DNA of 64,000 nt, from contig NZ_CANLZU010000004.1 in assembly GCF_947495715.1 (NCBI RefSeq), positions 119,681 to 183,680 of the forward strand, read 5' to 3'. The notes below the pieces were generated by a model that worked only from the letters and a program-made list of their open reading frames with translations, was not told the origin of the DNA and did no database searches. Every line of letters starts with the position of its first letter. Positions within the stretch are counted from its first letter, which is position 1. Of this stretch, positions 9,425 to 18,099 are shown piece by piece. The position numbers and the translations under genes were made by a program. The DNA is from an uncultured Oceanisphaera sp. (lineage in GTDB: Bacteria > Pseudomonadota > Gammaproteobacteria > Enterobacterales > Aeromonadaceae).

Positions 9425-11683
9425 TTAGTTATTGCCACCCAAGCGGCTGGTGAGCGCAGAAAGCCCTTGCTGCGTTTCCATTACCGCCTGGGTCAGCTCG
9501 CCGGCCAGGCTGTGGGTCAGCAGGTTCTGGGTCTCGGCGGTGTGCTCCAGCCGGGACAGTACCTCGGCCAGCCGGGTCTGATCCAGCATGCGGGCGGTCC
9601 CCCCCAGCCGGTGCGCCAGTTGGCCCAGCTCCAGATGATCTTCTGCTGCCAGCGCCTGCTCTATGGCCGCCTGCCGGGCAGGCAGCTCTTCGGTAAACTG
9701 GTTCAGCATGGCCTGCAAGCGGGGGCGACCCAGCACCCGCAGATGCTCTTGCAGCAGGGGCTGCTCCAGCTCCGGCTGAATACGAATGCCCATCGCCTGA
9801 CTCAGCGCCTGGGTCAGTCTTGGCCATTGCACCGGCTTGGCCACCACGGCCTTGAGCCCGGCGGCCAGATAACGGCGAATGTCATCGGGGGCGACGCTGG
9901 CGGTGAGGGCAATGACCGGGGTGTCCCGGTTCAGTCCCTGGGTTTGATGGCGAATAGTGCGGCTGGCTTCCAGGCCGTCGATGCCCGGTAGATGCATGTC
10001 CATCAGAATAAGGTCAAAAGCCTGATGCCTGGCCATCTCGACCGCCTGCTCGCCGCTTTCCGCCTGGCTCACCAGGTGACCGTGTTGTTCCAGCATGGCC
10101 GCAAGAATGGCCCGGTTGATGGTTACATCCTCTACCAGCAGCAGGCTGAGGCTGGGCAGGACGGCCAGCTCGTTCTCTTGTTCGGTGGTCGGTGTGTCGG
10201 CAGACGTCAGCGGCAGAATAAAGCTGAAGCAACTGCCCAGGCCCGGGGTGCTTTGCAGGCTCATGCTGCCGCCCATGGCCTCGATCAGGCGTTTGGAAAT
10301 GGCCAGCCCCAGTCCGGTGCCGCCATAACGCCGGCCTATGCTTTCGTCGGCCTGGGTAAAGCGCTGAAAAATGCGATCCTGCTGCTCAAGAGCAATGCCG
10401 ATGCCGTTGTCTTCCACGCTGAATCGCCAGCCGCCATCCACCGGCCGGGCGTCGAGTGTGACCCGGCCGCCCTCGTCGGTGAACTTGGTGGCGTTGGACA
10501 GCAGGTTGATCAGCACCTGGCGCAGCCGGTTGGCGTGGCCCGAGAGCCAGAGTCCGGCGTTGGGGGCGTCCAGTTGCAGCTGAATCTGCTTGGCCTCGGC
10601 GTAACCCTGCATCATGGCGACACTGCTCTCCAGCAGTTCATTCAGGACGAAGGGAGCCGGCTCCTCGGGCAAGGGACCCTGCTCCAGCGCCGCATAATCG
10701 AGCACGTCGTTCAGCAGCATCAGCAGGTGCTCGGCCGAGTGCTGCAGTATGTCGAGCATCCCTTGCTCCGGGCTGTCTTTCAGCGCGGGCCTGAGCAGGG
10801 TGAGGGTGCCCATAATGCCGTTCATGGGGGTGCGCAGCTCGTGGGTCATGTTGGCGATAAAACGGCTTTTGGCGCTGTCGGCCGCCTCGGCCGCTTCCTT
10901 GGCCTGGCGCAGGTGCTGGGTGCGTCTGTCTACCAGGGCTTCAAGCCGGTCTTTGTCGTGCTGCAGCTCGTTTTGACGGCGCTCCACCGCGCGGCGCATG
11001 GTGTTGATGGCGCCCACCAGGGTATCCAGCTCGTCGGGCAACTGGCCGGGCGAGCGGGCCAGGGTCAGTGGCGGGCTATTGGGTTGGCCTTCGCCAATCT
11101 GCGCCACATGATGGGCCATGCGCTCCAGGTGACGAGTAACCCGACGTTGAAACACCAGCATCAAACAAAGGGCTATGGCCAGTATGGTCAGGGTCTGGCT
11201 CAGCAGAATGGTTTGTGCGTGGTCAATCAGCTGCTGGCGAATGCTGTGCTTGCTAAAGGCAATGTCCAGCCGGCCAACCTGCTGGGGGCCCAGTGCCGGG
11301 CTGGGATAAATCAAGTCGAAGCCGTATTCGTGAAAGCCCTCGCTGCTGTTATTACCGGCCAGCACCAGCGGGTCGGTCAGGGCGTCTCCGGTCACCGACA
11401 ACCGTGCCAGGTGTGGCATGTCGAGCATGCTTTCCAGTTGTAACCGGGCTTGCGGCAGATTCAGATCCCACAGGCTCTGGGTCAGGCTGTCGAGGTAGCT
11501 CTGTTCGATAAGGGTAAGGCGATCGTCCAGATCCTGGCGTATCTGGCGATGGTCGAGCCAGAGCTGAAAGACGGTAGAGAGCAGCGACAGGCTCACGCTG
11601 ACGCCCAGTACCAGCAGAAACAGGCGAAAACTCAGCGGATGCCGCCGCCGGTAGCGGGGCAACAGGGTAAACAGGGCATTCAT
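9425..11683 (-). CDS. Hybrid sensor histidine kinase (HisKA-HATPase-REC-Hpt)
   Basis: Membrane-bound hybrid kinase of 752 residues. Two N-terminal membrane spans (about 17-37 and 165-185) flank a periplasmic sensor loop. They are followed by a HAMP linker, a coiled coil, HisKA with phospho-His in [15 protein letters not shown], HATPase motifs ([24 protein letters not shown]), a receiver with phospho-Asp in [11 protein letters not shown], and a C-terminal Hpt with His in [12 protein letters not shown]. The stop of the binding-protein gene directly abuts this ATG (TGAATG). Architecture and partners resemble the TorS/TorR type, but the ligand is unknown. Confidence 0.92.
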   Translation of the reverse strand: MNALFTLLPRYRRRHPLSFRLFLLVLGVSVSLSLLSTVFQLWLDHRQIRQDLDDRLTLIEQSYLDSLTQSLWDLNLPQARLQLESMLDMPHLARLSVTGDALTDPLVLAGNNSSEGFHEYGFDLIYPSPALGPQQVGRLDIAFSKHSIRQQLIDHAQTILLSQTLTILAIALCLMLVFQRRVTRHLERMAHHVAQIGEGQPNSPPLTLARSPGQLPDELDTLVGAINTMRRAVERRQNELQHDKDRLEALVDRRTQHLRQAKEAAEAADSAKSRFIANMTHELRTPMNGIMGTLTLLRPALKDSPEQGMLDILQHSAEHLLMLLNDVLDYAALEQGPLPEEPAPFVLNELLESSVAMMQGYAEAKQIQLQLDAPNAGLWLSGHANRLRQVLINLLSNATKFTDEGGRVTLDARPVDGGWRFSVEDNGIGIALEQQDRIFQRFTQADESIGRRYGGTGLGLAISKRLIEAMGGSMSLQSTPGLGSCFSFILPLTSADTPTTEQENELAVLPSLSLLLVEDVTINRAILAAMLEQHGHLVSQAESGEQAVEMARHQAFDLILMDMHLPGIDGLEASRTIRHQTQGLNRDTPVIALTASVAPDDIRRYLAAGLKAVVAKPVQWPRLTQALSQAMGIRIQPELEQPLLQEHLRVLGRPRLQAMLNQFTEELPARQAAIEQALAAEDHLELGQLAHRLGGTARMLDQTRLAEVLSRLEHTAETQNLLTHSLAGELTQAVMETQQGLSALTSRLGGNN

Positions 11684-12451
11684 TCAGGGAGTGTCCAGGT
11701 AGCGGCGTTCAAAATAGGGAGTAATGCGTTCAATATAATGGTCGTCGATAAGCGCCTGCAGTTGTGCCGACAGCGCCGGCAGCAGCGGCTCCAGAATCGA
11801 GCCTTTGGGCAGGGTCAGGTGATAATGCTCCAGCGTGACCAGATCGGGCAGGGCAAACACCTGCCCGGTGAGCCCGAATTTCTGTGCCTGCAGCTTGCCT
11901 GTCCCCAGTCCGATGGGCATGTAGTCGATACGGCCCAGCGCCAGCTTGTGAAAATTCTGCTCGCCGGTGGACACCCGCTCCACATGCGGATGGCGGGCGG
12001 CGGCCTGGTCGAAATCGTCACCGAAGCTGTCGCCAAACAGCATGCCCAGGGTCTTGTCGGACAGGTTCCAGGGCGACTGATTGCCGTTGCCGAAATGGGT
12101 AAACAGCACCACCGGCTCGGCGACGATGGGGGGGGTGCTGAATACAAAGTCCTGCTCCCGCCGGCGGGTCTTGTAGGCGGCCAGAATCAGGTCTACCTTG
12201 CCCTGGCGCGCCGCCAGCTGGCAGCGTTCCCAGTTGCCGAACACCTGCATGTTGACCGAATAGCCGTGCTCGGCCAGCAGCTTGCGGGCCAGATGGGGAG
12301 TAATGCCGATAAGCTCCCCATCCTGCACCCATGACAGCGGAGGAGACTCGGGGTGACCGCAGGCGGTAAGGGGGCGGGCGTGAACCGGCTCCTGTGCCTG
12401 CAACGGCAGCGATGGCAGCAGGGCAAGCAGCAGTAACAGCATCAGTGGCAT
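11684..12451 (-). CDS. Periplasmic solute-binding protein (SBP_bac_3-like), sensor partner
   Basis: The protein has 255 residues with a hydrophobic signal sequence (about 1-20, cleavage near LQAQ). A bilobal family-3 binding fold follows, as in amino-acid receptors: GITPHLARKLLAEHGYSV, GKVDLILAAYKTRRRE and DYMPIGLGTGKLQAQK. It overlaps the response-regulator gene by 10 bases and abuts the kinase gene, with no transporter gene nearby. It therefore probably presents a ligand to the kinase sensor loop, playing the part TorT plays for TorS although from a different family (inference). The ligand is not predictable. Confidence 0.85.
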   Translation of the reverse strand: MPLMLLLLLALLPSLPLQAQEPVHARPLTACGHPESPPLSWVQDGELIGITPHLARKLLAEHGYSVNMQVFGNWERCQLAARQGKVDLILAAYKTRRREQDFVFSTPPIVAEPVVLFTHFGNGNQSPWNLSDKTLGMLFGDSFGDDFDQAAARHPHVERVSTGEQNFHKLALGRIDYMPIGLGTGKLQAQKFGLTGQVFALPDLVTLEHYHLTLPKGSILEPLLPALSAQLQALIDDHYIERITPYFERRYLDTP

Positions 12452-13176
12452 GGCACCGGCCTTGGGGTAAATACGTAACCGGCACCATGCACGGTGAGGA
12501 TGATGCCGGGATTGGCCGGGTCGTCTTTCAGCTTGCGTCGCAGCCGGCCTACCAATACATCTATGGTTCTGTCATTGGGGGCCCACTCCCGATTTTTGAT
12601 CTGATCCAGCAGTTGATCCCGTGACAGGGTCTGTCCCGAATGGTGCAGGAAGGCACACAACAGCTGGTATTCACCGTGGGTCAGCGGCGTTTGCCGGTCG
12701 TGTTCATCGAGCAGCACTCTGCGATCCAGATCGATGCGCCAGTGGTCAAACCGATGAATATTGGCAGTGGAAGCCGTATCGCCCCGGGGTGCGGTGGCCC
12801 GTACCCGGCGAGCCAGGTTTTTGGCCCGGGCCAGCAGCTCGCGGGGGTTGAAGGGTTTGCATACATAGTCGTCGGCACCGCACTCCAGGCCGATGATGCG
12901 CTCTATGTCGTCCTGACGGCCGGTTACCAGAATGATGCCCACCTCGGAGCCGGCGCGCAGCTCCCGGGTCAGGGTCAGGCCATCCTTGCCCGGCAGCCGA
13001 ATGTCCAGCAGCACAAGCTCGATATCCTGCCCGCTCAGTATCTGCTCGGCTTCTTCCGCGCTCCGGGCGGCAAACACCTGATGCTGCTCTACCCTGAAGT
13101 ACTCCACCAGGCAATCCCGCGTGGTGTCGTCGTCTTCCACAATCAAGATGCGGATATCCATATCGCTTGTTCTCAT
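12442..13176 (-). CDS. OmpR/PhoB-family response regulator (TorR-like)
   Basis: DNA-binding response regulator of about 244 residues. The receiver domain (about 1-125) has acidic pair EDD, phospho-Asp in VLLDIRLPG and switch motif GIILVTGR. The winged-helix output domain (about 150-240) carries TIDVLVGRLRRKLKD and GAGYVF. The receiver reads very like TorR. It is the first gene of a three-gene minus-strand operon with the binding protein and hybrid kinase. An ATG at 13161 is an alternative start. Confidence 0.92.
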   Translation of the reverse strand: MRTSDMDIRILIVEDDDTTRDCLVEYFRVEQHQVFAARSAEEAEQILSGQDIELVLLDIRLPGKDGLTLTRELRAGSEVGIILVTGRQDDIERIIGLECGADDYVCKPFNPRELLARAKNLARRVRATAPRGDTASTANIHRFDHWRIDLDRRVLLDEHDRQTPLTHGEYQLLCAFLHHSGQTLSRDQLLDQIKNREWAPNDRTIDVLVGRLRRKLKDDPANPGIILTVHGAGYVFTPRPVPCH

Positions 13177-13217
13177 TTTTACTTGATATTGTATACAGTG
13201 TGACCCGACGACCCACT

Positions 13218-13245
13218 TCTATCATCGCCGAAGCACGGTTGTCAA
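13218..13245 (-). promoter_or_regulatory. Candidate sigma-70 promoter of the two-component operon
   Basis: Reading the minus strand, a perfect TTGACA (13240-13245) is followed after 16 bases by GATAGA (13218-13223), about 40 bases upstream of the response-regulator start. The remainder of the 326-base gap to the allantoinase gene (13246-13502) shows A+T-rich sequence that must carry the divergent promoter; I see no gene in it. Confidence 0.4.
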
Positions 13246-13502
13246 TCTTGTCTCTGTACGCAGCAGATTAGAACCGATCGGCACATCTGATGGCGTTGTG
13301 TACCTTATATACAAGTTGCTATTGGTCAGAATGAAAAAAGGCACCTGATTGCCTTGATCCTACACCTGACTCAATGCGGTGGTCATCCATCGATTTCCGG
13401 TACTGATGCAATTATTGTTAATTATGATGTTGCTGTTTTGTTATCAATTAATGTGAGGTATGTTGTTTTTCTCACGAAATCACTATTTGACGAGACTCAT
13501 AC

Positions 13503-14441
13503 ATGCCTTCATCAATTCGTTTAGATGCCGCCGAGCGGCGGCAAGACCTGCAGGGTTACGGCGACCAGCCACCTCATCCCCACTGGCCGGAAAAAGCACG
13601 TCTGGCGCTGTCGATTGTACTTAATATTGAAGAGGGTGCCGAGTCACATATTCTTGACGGTGATGCGGCGGCAGAATATCTCAATTCGGACATGCGGTGT
13701 GAACCCTGGCCCGACCGGCGCAACCTCAATCTTGAATCCCATTACGAATACGGCAGTCGGGTCGGCGTATGGCGGCTGCTGGACCTGTTTCGGGAACGCA
13801 ACATTCCCATCACGGCGTTTGCGGTGGGGCAGGCGCTGCAACGGGTGCCGAAGATAGCAACCCGCCTGGTGGCAGACGGCCATGAAATTGCCGCCCACGG
13901 CTGGCGCTGGCTGGACTATCGCGATGTATCGCCAGAAGTCGAAGCCGAGCACATGCGGTTGGCTATGAGCACCATTACCGAGCTGACCGGACAGCGACCG
14001 CTGGGCTGGTATACCGGGCGCGTCAGCCAGGCGACCCGTCAACTGGTGATCAACGACGGCGGCTTTCTGTATGACTCCGATGCCTACAACGATGATTTAC
14101 CCTATTGGGTCAGGCACCATCAGGGCCATCACCTGGTGGTGCCGTATTCCTTTGACACCAATGACATGCGCTTTGCTTCTTCGCCCGGGTTTGATACCGG
14201 CAACGACTGGCTGAGTTATCTGACGGATACCTTCGACTACCTGTATCGGGAAGGCGCGCATCAGCCGCGCATGATGTCGGTGGGGCTGCACTGCCGTCTT
14301 GCCGGCCGTCCCGGCCGGATGATGGCACTGGAGCGCTTTCTCGATCATGTGGCCAAACACCAGGACGTGTGGTTGGCGCGACGGGTCGATATTGCCCGGC
14401 ACTGGCATGAACATCACAGCCCCGATAACGCCACCGACTAA
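13503..14441 (+). CDS. puuE: Polysaccharide-deacetylase-fold allantoinase (PuuE-type)
   Basis: Predicted cytosolic cyclic-amide hydrolase of about 312 residues in the carbohydrate esterase 4/NodB fold. PuuE-type landmarks are present: DLQGYGDQPPHPHWP near residue 15, LNIEEGAESHILDGD, EYGSRVGVWRLLDLF, the metal-site HEIAAHGWRWLDY, GWYTGRVSQATR and YDSDAYNDDLPYW. PuuE converts allantoin to allantoate without resembling classical allantoinase. No other purine-breakdown gene is next to it, so it may act on another cyclic ureide such as the hydantoin handled by hyuAB (inference). Confidence 0.85.
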   Translation: MPSSIRLDAAERRQDLQGYGDQPPHPHWPEKARLALSIVLNIEEGAESHILDGDAAAEYLNSDMRCEPWPDRRNLNLESHYEYGSRVGVWRLLDLFRERNIPITAFAVGQALQRVPKIATRLVADGHEIAAHGWRWLDYRDVSPEVEAEHMRLAMSTITELTGQRPLGWYTGRVSQATRQLVINDGGFLYDSDAYNDDLPYWVRHHQGHHLVVPYSFDTNDMRFASSPGFDTGNDWLSYLTDTFDYLYREGAHQPRMMSVGLHCRLAGRPGRMMALERFLDHVAKHQDVWLARRVDIARHWHEHHSPDNATD

Positions 14442-14703
14442 CCGCGTAATCAGCTTTTCGACACCGTGTTTGTGGCCGCCCGGCCGTCGGTTACCGGCGG
14501 CCATCGCGGGGCAGGGCAAAGGTTCACACGTATTCATGTCTTGTTTTGGCATGTCGATGTCTTTATCAGCAATGTTGCCAGAGTGTAACGGCGGTTTACT
14601 GTCGGGTATCCGAGCAGGGGCACTGAGGTGACTGCCTGTCACGGTTTGTAACGCCCGGTCCACATACCGGCGTTGACTCCCGTTAGCAAAAAGGAAGTTC
14701 ACT

Positions 14704-15912
14704 ATGTCCACTACGTGCGCAATTCACGGAAACAGAGGTGTTGTCTATACCGGCCCGGGCACGGTCGAGGTGCAGTCCATCGCCTTCCCGGAACTGTCTA
14801 TCGGCAAGCGAGCCTGTCATCACGGGGTGATCCTCAAGGTGGTGTCGACCAATATCTGTGGCAGTGACCAGCATATGGTGCGTGGACGAACCACCGCCGA
14901 AGCCGGTTTGGTGCTGGGCCACGAAATCACCGGACAGATCATCGAATGCGGCCGCGATGTCGAGTATCTGAAAGTGGGCGACATCGTTTCCGTGCCGTTC
15001 AATATCGCCTGTGGCCGTTGCCGCAACTGTAAAGAAGGCAAAACCGGCATCTGCCTGAACGTCAACCCGGCCCGCCCCGGTGCCGCCTACGGCTATGTGG
15101 ACATGGGCGGCTGGGTCGGTGGCCAGTCCGAGTACGTCATGGTGCCCTATGCGGACTTCAACCTGCTCAAGTTTCCGGATCCGAACCAGGCGATGGAAAA
15201 AATCCGCGACCTGACCCTGTTGTCCGACATCTTCCCTACCGGCTTCCACGGCTGCGTCACCGCCGGCGTCGGCCCCGGCTCTACCGTTTATATTGCCGGT
15301 GCCGGCCCGGTCGGCCTGGCCGCCGCCGCCTCGGCCCAGCTGCTGGGCGCGGCCTGCGTCATCGTCGGCGACATGATCCCGGACCGTCTGGCCCAGGCCC
15401 GCAGCTTCGGTTGCGAAACCATCGATCTGCGCGAAGAAGGCTCGATGGAAGACAAGATTGAACAGATACTGGGCGAGCGCGAAGTCGATGCCTTCGTCGA
15501 CTGCGTCGGCTTCGAAGCGCACGGCTGCGGCTGTGACCATGGCAAGGAACAGCCGGCTACCGTGCTGAACTCGGCCATGGCTCTGACCCGCGCCGGCGGC
15601 CAGATTGGTATTCCCGGCTTGTATGTCACCGAAGATCCGGGTGCCGTGGACGAGGCCGCCCGGCAGGGTGCCCTGAGCATGCGCTTCGGCCTGGGCTGGG
15701 CCAAGTCCCACTCCTTCCACACCGGTCAGTGTCCGGTGATGAAGTACCATCGCCCCCTGATGCAGGCGATTCTGTTCGACAAGGTGAAAATTGCCGATGC
15801 GGTCAACGTACAGGTCATCAGCCTGGATCAGGCCGCTCAGGGGTATGCCGAATTTGACGGCGGAGTAGCGAAGAAATTTGTGATCGACCCCCATGGCATG
15901 GTTCCGGCGTAA
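14704..15912 (+). CDS. fdhA: Formaldehyde dehydrogenase, glutathione-independent
   Basis: Zinc- and NAD-dependent dehydrogenase of 402 residues that oxidises formaldehyde to formate without glutathione; the sequence resembles the Pseudomonas putida enzyme. Visible are the catalytic-zinc region NICGSDQHMVRG and GHEITG, structural-zinc cysteines in CGRCRNCKEGKTGIC, and the Rossmann motif AGAGPVGLAAA. The acidic insertion between 225 and 260 and CGCDHGKEQPAT are typical of this subgroup. It lies directly upstream of formate dehydrogenase. Together they remove the formaldehyde released by the betaine and dimethylglycine demethylases elsewhere in the window. Confidence 0.95.
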   Translation: MSTTCAIHGNRGVVYTGPGTVEVQSIAFPELSIGKRACHHGVILKVVSTNICGSDQHMVRGRTTAEAGLVLGHEITGQIIECGRDVEYLKVGDIVSVPFNIACGRCRNCKEGKTGICLNVNPARPGAAYGYVDMGGWVGGQSEYVMVPYADFNLLKFPDPNQAMEKIRDLTLLSDIFPTGFHGCVTAGVGPGSTVYIAGAGPVGLAAAASAQLLGAACVIVGDMIPDRLAQARSFGCETIDLREEGSMEDKIEQILGEREVDAFVDCVGFEAHGCGCDHGKEQPATVLNSAMALTRAGGQIGIPGLYVTEDPGAVDEAARQGALSMRFGLGWAKSHSFHTGQCPVMKYHRPLMQAILFDKVKIADAVNVQVISLDQAAQGYAEFDGGVAKKFVIDPHGMVPA

Positions 15913-15932
15913 AGGATAGGGTTGACTGCTTC

Positions 15933-15964
15933 ATGCCTTCCATCTTGCGGTGGAGGGCATGTTT
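15933..15964 (+). terminator. Hairpin between fdhA and fdsG (terminator or attenuator)
   Basis: ATGCCTTCCA pairs with TGGAGGGCAT (one G-U) around an 8-base loop, followed by GTTTT. It could partly end the fdhA transcript before the formate dehydrogenase genes. Confidence 0.5.
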
Positions 15965-16057
15965 TGCATCCGGCCAGGAACGGCCGGCAGGACAGTACTG
16001 TTCATGGCGGTAGATACAGACAAGCCCGCGATGACCGTTTTTTACAAGGTTGATGAT

Positions 16058-16549
16058 ATGGATGAGACTCAAACAGGCGTTCTTGACACTATCGAAGCGA
16101 TAGTGACGTCGATAAAACATAAACCCGGCGCGCTGTTGCCCATCCTGCATCGTATTCAGGACCAGTTTGGCTATATTCCCGATGCCGCCATCGGGGTGAT
16201 AGCCACCCATTTACGCAGCACCGCGGCCGATGTGCACGGGGTGATCAGTTTTTATCATTATTTTCGCAGCGAGAAGCCGGGCAAGCACGTGATTGAAATC
16301 TGCCGGGCCGAGGCCTGTCAGGCCCAGGGCTGTCGCGAGTTTGAACGCCATGTGCGGGAAAAGCTGGGCATCGACTTCGACCAGACCACCCCGAACCGGG
16401 ACATCAGCCTGAAGGCGGTCTATTGCCTGGGCAACTGCGCCACCGGTCCCTCCATTCGAGTGGGGGACAAGATCAAGGGCCGCATGAGCCCGGCCAAATT
16501 CGATCGGCTGGTGGACGAGCTGACCACCTTCAAACTGGAGCTGAAATAA
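16058..16549 (+). CDS. fdsG: NAD-dependent formate dehydrogenase, gamma subunit (NuoE-like)
   Basis: Small [2Fe-2S] thioredoxin-fold subunit homologous to NuoE. Four cysteine positions are visible: CRAEACQAQGC and later YCLGNCATGPSI. I placed the start at ATG 16058, with AAGG eight bases upstream, giving 163 residues as usual for FdsG. Earlier in-frame ATGs (15950, 16004, 16031) would add up to 36 residues with no family match, and the first overlaps the hairpin. The stop overlaps the next start as TAATG. Confidence 0.92.
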   Translation: MDETQTGVLDTIEAIVTSIKHKPGALLPILHRIQDQFGYIPDAAIGVIATHLRSTAADVHGVISFYHYFRSEKPGKHVIEICRAEACQAQGCREFERHVREKLGIDFDQTTPNRDISLKAVYCLGNCATGPSIRVGDKIKGRMSPAKFDRLVDELTTFKLELK

Positions 16550-18096
16550 TGACGCTGCGAGTTTATGTTCCCTATGAAACCACGGCCCTGTCGCTGGGCG
16601 CCGACGAGGTGGCGACCCTGATCCGGCGCGAAGCCGAGCGACGTGGCCTGGATATCGAATTGATCCGCAACGGCTCCCGGGGCCTGTTCTGGCTGGAGCC
16701 GCTGGTGGAGGTGGAAACCGCAGACGGCCGCTATGCCTTCGGCCCGGTCGAGCTGGACGACGTGGCCTCCCTGTTCGACGCCGGCTTCGAGCGCGGTCAG
16801 GTCGAGCATCCGCTGGCCCTGGGCCTGACCGACCAGCTCCCCTATCTGAAAAATCAGCAACGGGTGACCTTCTCCCGCATCGGTATCACGAGTCCGGTGT
16901 CGCTGGACGACTATCGCGCGCTGGATGGCTTCAAGGGGCTGGACAAGGCGATAACCCGTTCCAGCCAGCAGTTGGTCGATTGCGTCAAAGCGTCCGGTCT
17001 GCGCGGCCGGGGCGGGGCGGCCTTTCCCACCGGTATCAAGTGGCAGACGGTGCTGGACACCGAAGCCTCGCAGAAATACATCGTCTGTAATGCGGACGAG
17101 GGCGACTCGGGCACCTTTGCCGACCGCATGGTGATGGAATGCGACCCCTATATGCTGATCGAGGGCATGATCATCAGCGGCCTGGCGGTGGGCGCCACCC
17201 AGGGTTACATCTATCTGCGGGAAGAATACCCGCTGGCCAATGAGTTGTTGAACCAGGCGATCGAGCGGGCCTATGCCGCCGGCATTCTGGGCCTTGATGT
17301 GGCCGGCAGCGGCCGTCGCTTCGAGCTGGAAGTGCGGCTCGGCGCCGGCGCCTACATCTGCGGCGAAGAAACCTCGCTGCTGGAAAGCCTGGAAGGCAAG
17401 CGCGGCATGGTCCGTGCCAAGCCGCCGCTGCCGGCCATTGTCGGGCTGTTCGGTCAGCCGACCGTGGTCAACAACGTGCTCACCTTCGCCGCCATTCCCG
17501 CCATCCTCAGTGAGGGCGCCGACTATTATGCCAATTACGGCTATGAACGCTCCAAGGGCACCCTGCCGTTTCAGCTGGCCGGCAACCTGGAACGGGGCGG
17601 CTTGGTGGAGCTGGCGTTCGGTCGGAGTCTGCGCGAGCTGATTGATGACTTCGGCGGCGGCACCCTCAGCGGCCGACCGGTGCGCGCCGTGCAGGTCGGC
17701 GGCCCCCTGGGTGCCTATCTGGCGCCGGAGCAGTTTGATGTGCTGCTGGATTACGAGTCTTTCACCAAGATTGGTGCCGTGCTCGGTCACGGCGGCGTGG
17801 TGGTGTTCGACGACACGGTCAATATGGCCGAGCAGGCCCGGTTCTCGATGGAATTCTGTGTCGAAGAGTCCTGCGGCAAGTGTACCCCCTGCCGGATTGG
17901 CTCGGTACGCGGCGTCGAGGTGATCGACAAAATCATCGAGGGCGACAACAGAGCCGCCAATATCGAATTGCTGGAAGACCTGTGCGACACCATGATCCAC
18001 GGCTCCCTGTGCGCCATGGGCGGCATGACGCCGTTTCCGGTGAAGAGCGCACTCCGGTATTTTCCCGAAGATTTCAACGACTCGAAGGGGGCGTAA
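16549..18096 (+). CDS. fdsB: NAD-dependent formate dehydrogenase, beta subunit (NuoF-like)
   Basis: Flavoprotein subunit of about 515 residues that passes electrons to NAD+. An N-terminal thioredoxin-like segment is followed by the NuoF core: NADH site GLRGRGGAAFPTG (about 148-160), FMN region YIVCNADEGDSGTF, GAGAYICGEETSLLESLEG, and the [4Fe-4S] ligands in ESCGKCTPCRIG plus a later LCAMGG. Translation is coupled to fdsG by a one-base overlap and fdsA begins four bases after the stop. Confidence 0.95.
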   Translation: MTLRVYVPYETTALSLGADEVATLIRREAERRGLDIELIRNGSRGLFWLEPLVEVETADGRYAFGPVELDDVASLFDAGFERGQVEHPLALGLTDQLPYLKNQQRVTFSRIGITSPVSLDDYRALDGFKGLDKAITRSSQQLVDCVKASGLRGRGGAAFPTGIKWQTVLDTEASQKYIVCNADEGDSGTFADRMVMECDPYMLIEGMIISGLAVGATQGYIYLREEYPLANELLNQAIERAYAAGILGLDVAGSGRRFELEVRLGAGAYICGEETSLLESLEGKRGMVRAKPPLPAIVGLFGQPTVVNNVLTFAAIPAILSEGADYYANYGYERSKGTLPFQLAGNLERGGLVELAFGRSLRELIDDFGGGTLSGRPVRAVQVGGPLGAYLAPEQFDVLLDYESFTKIGAVLGHGGVVVFDDTVNMAEQARFSMEFCVEESCGKCTPCRIGSVRGVEVIDKIIEGDNRAANIELLEDLCDTMIHGSLCAMGGMTPFPVKSALRYFPEDFNDSKGA

Positions 18097-18099
18097 AAG

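Noticed and set aside
14474..14502. GGCCGCC/GGCGGCC hairpin after the PuuE-type gene as a terminator
   Set aside because: Long GC-rich loop and no T tract; not convincing without structure or transcript data.
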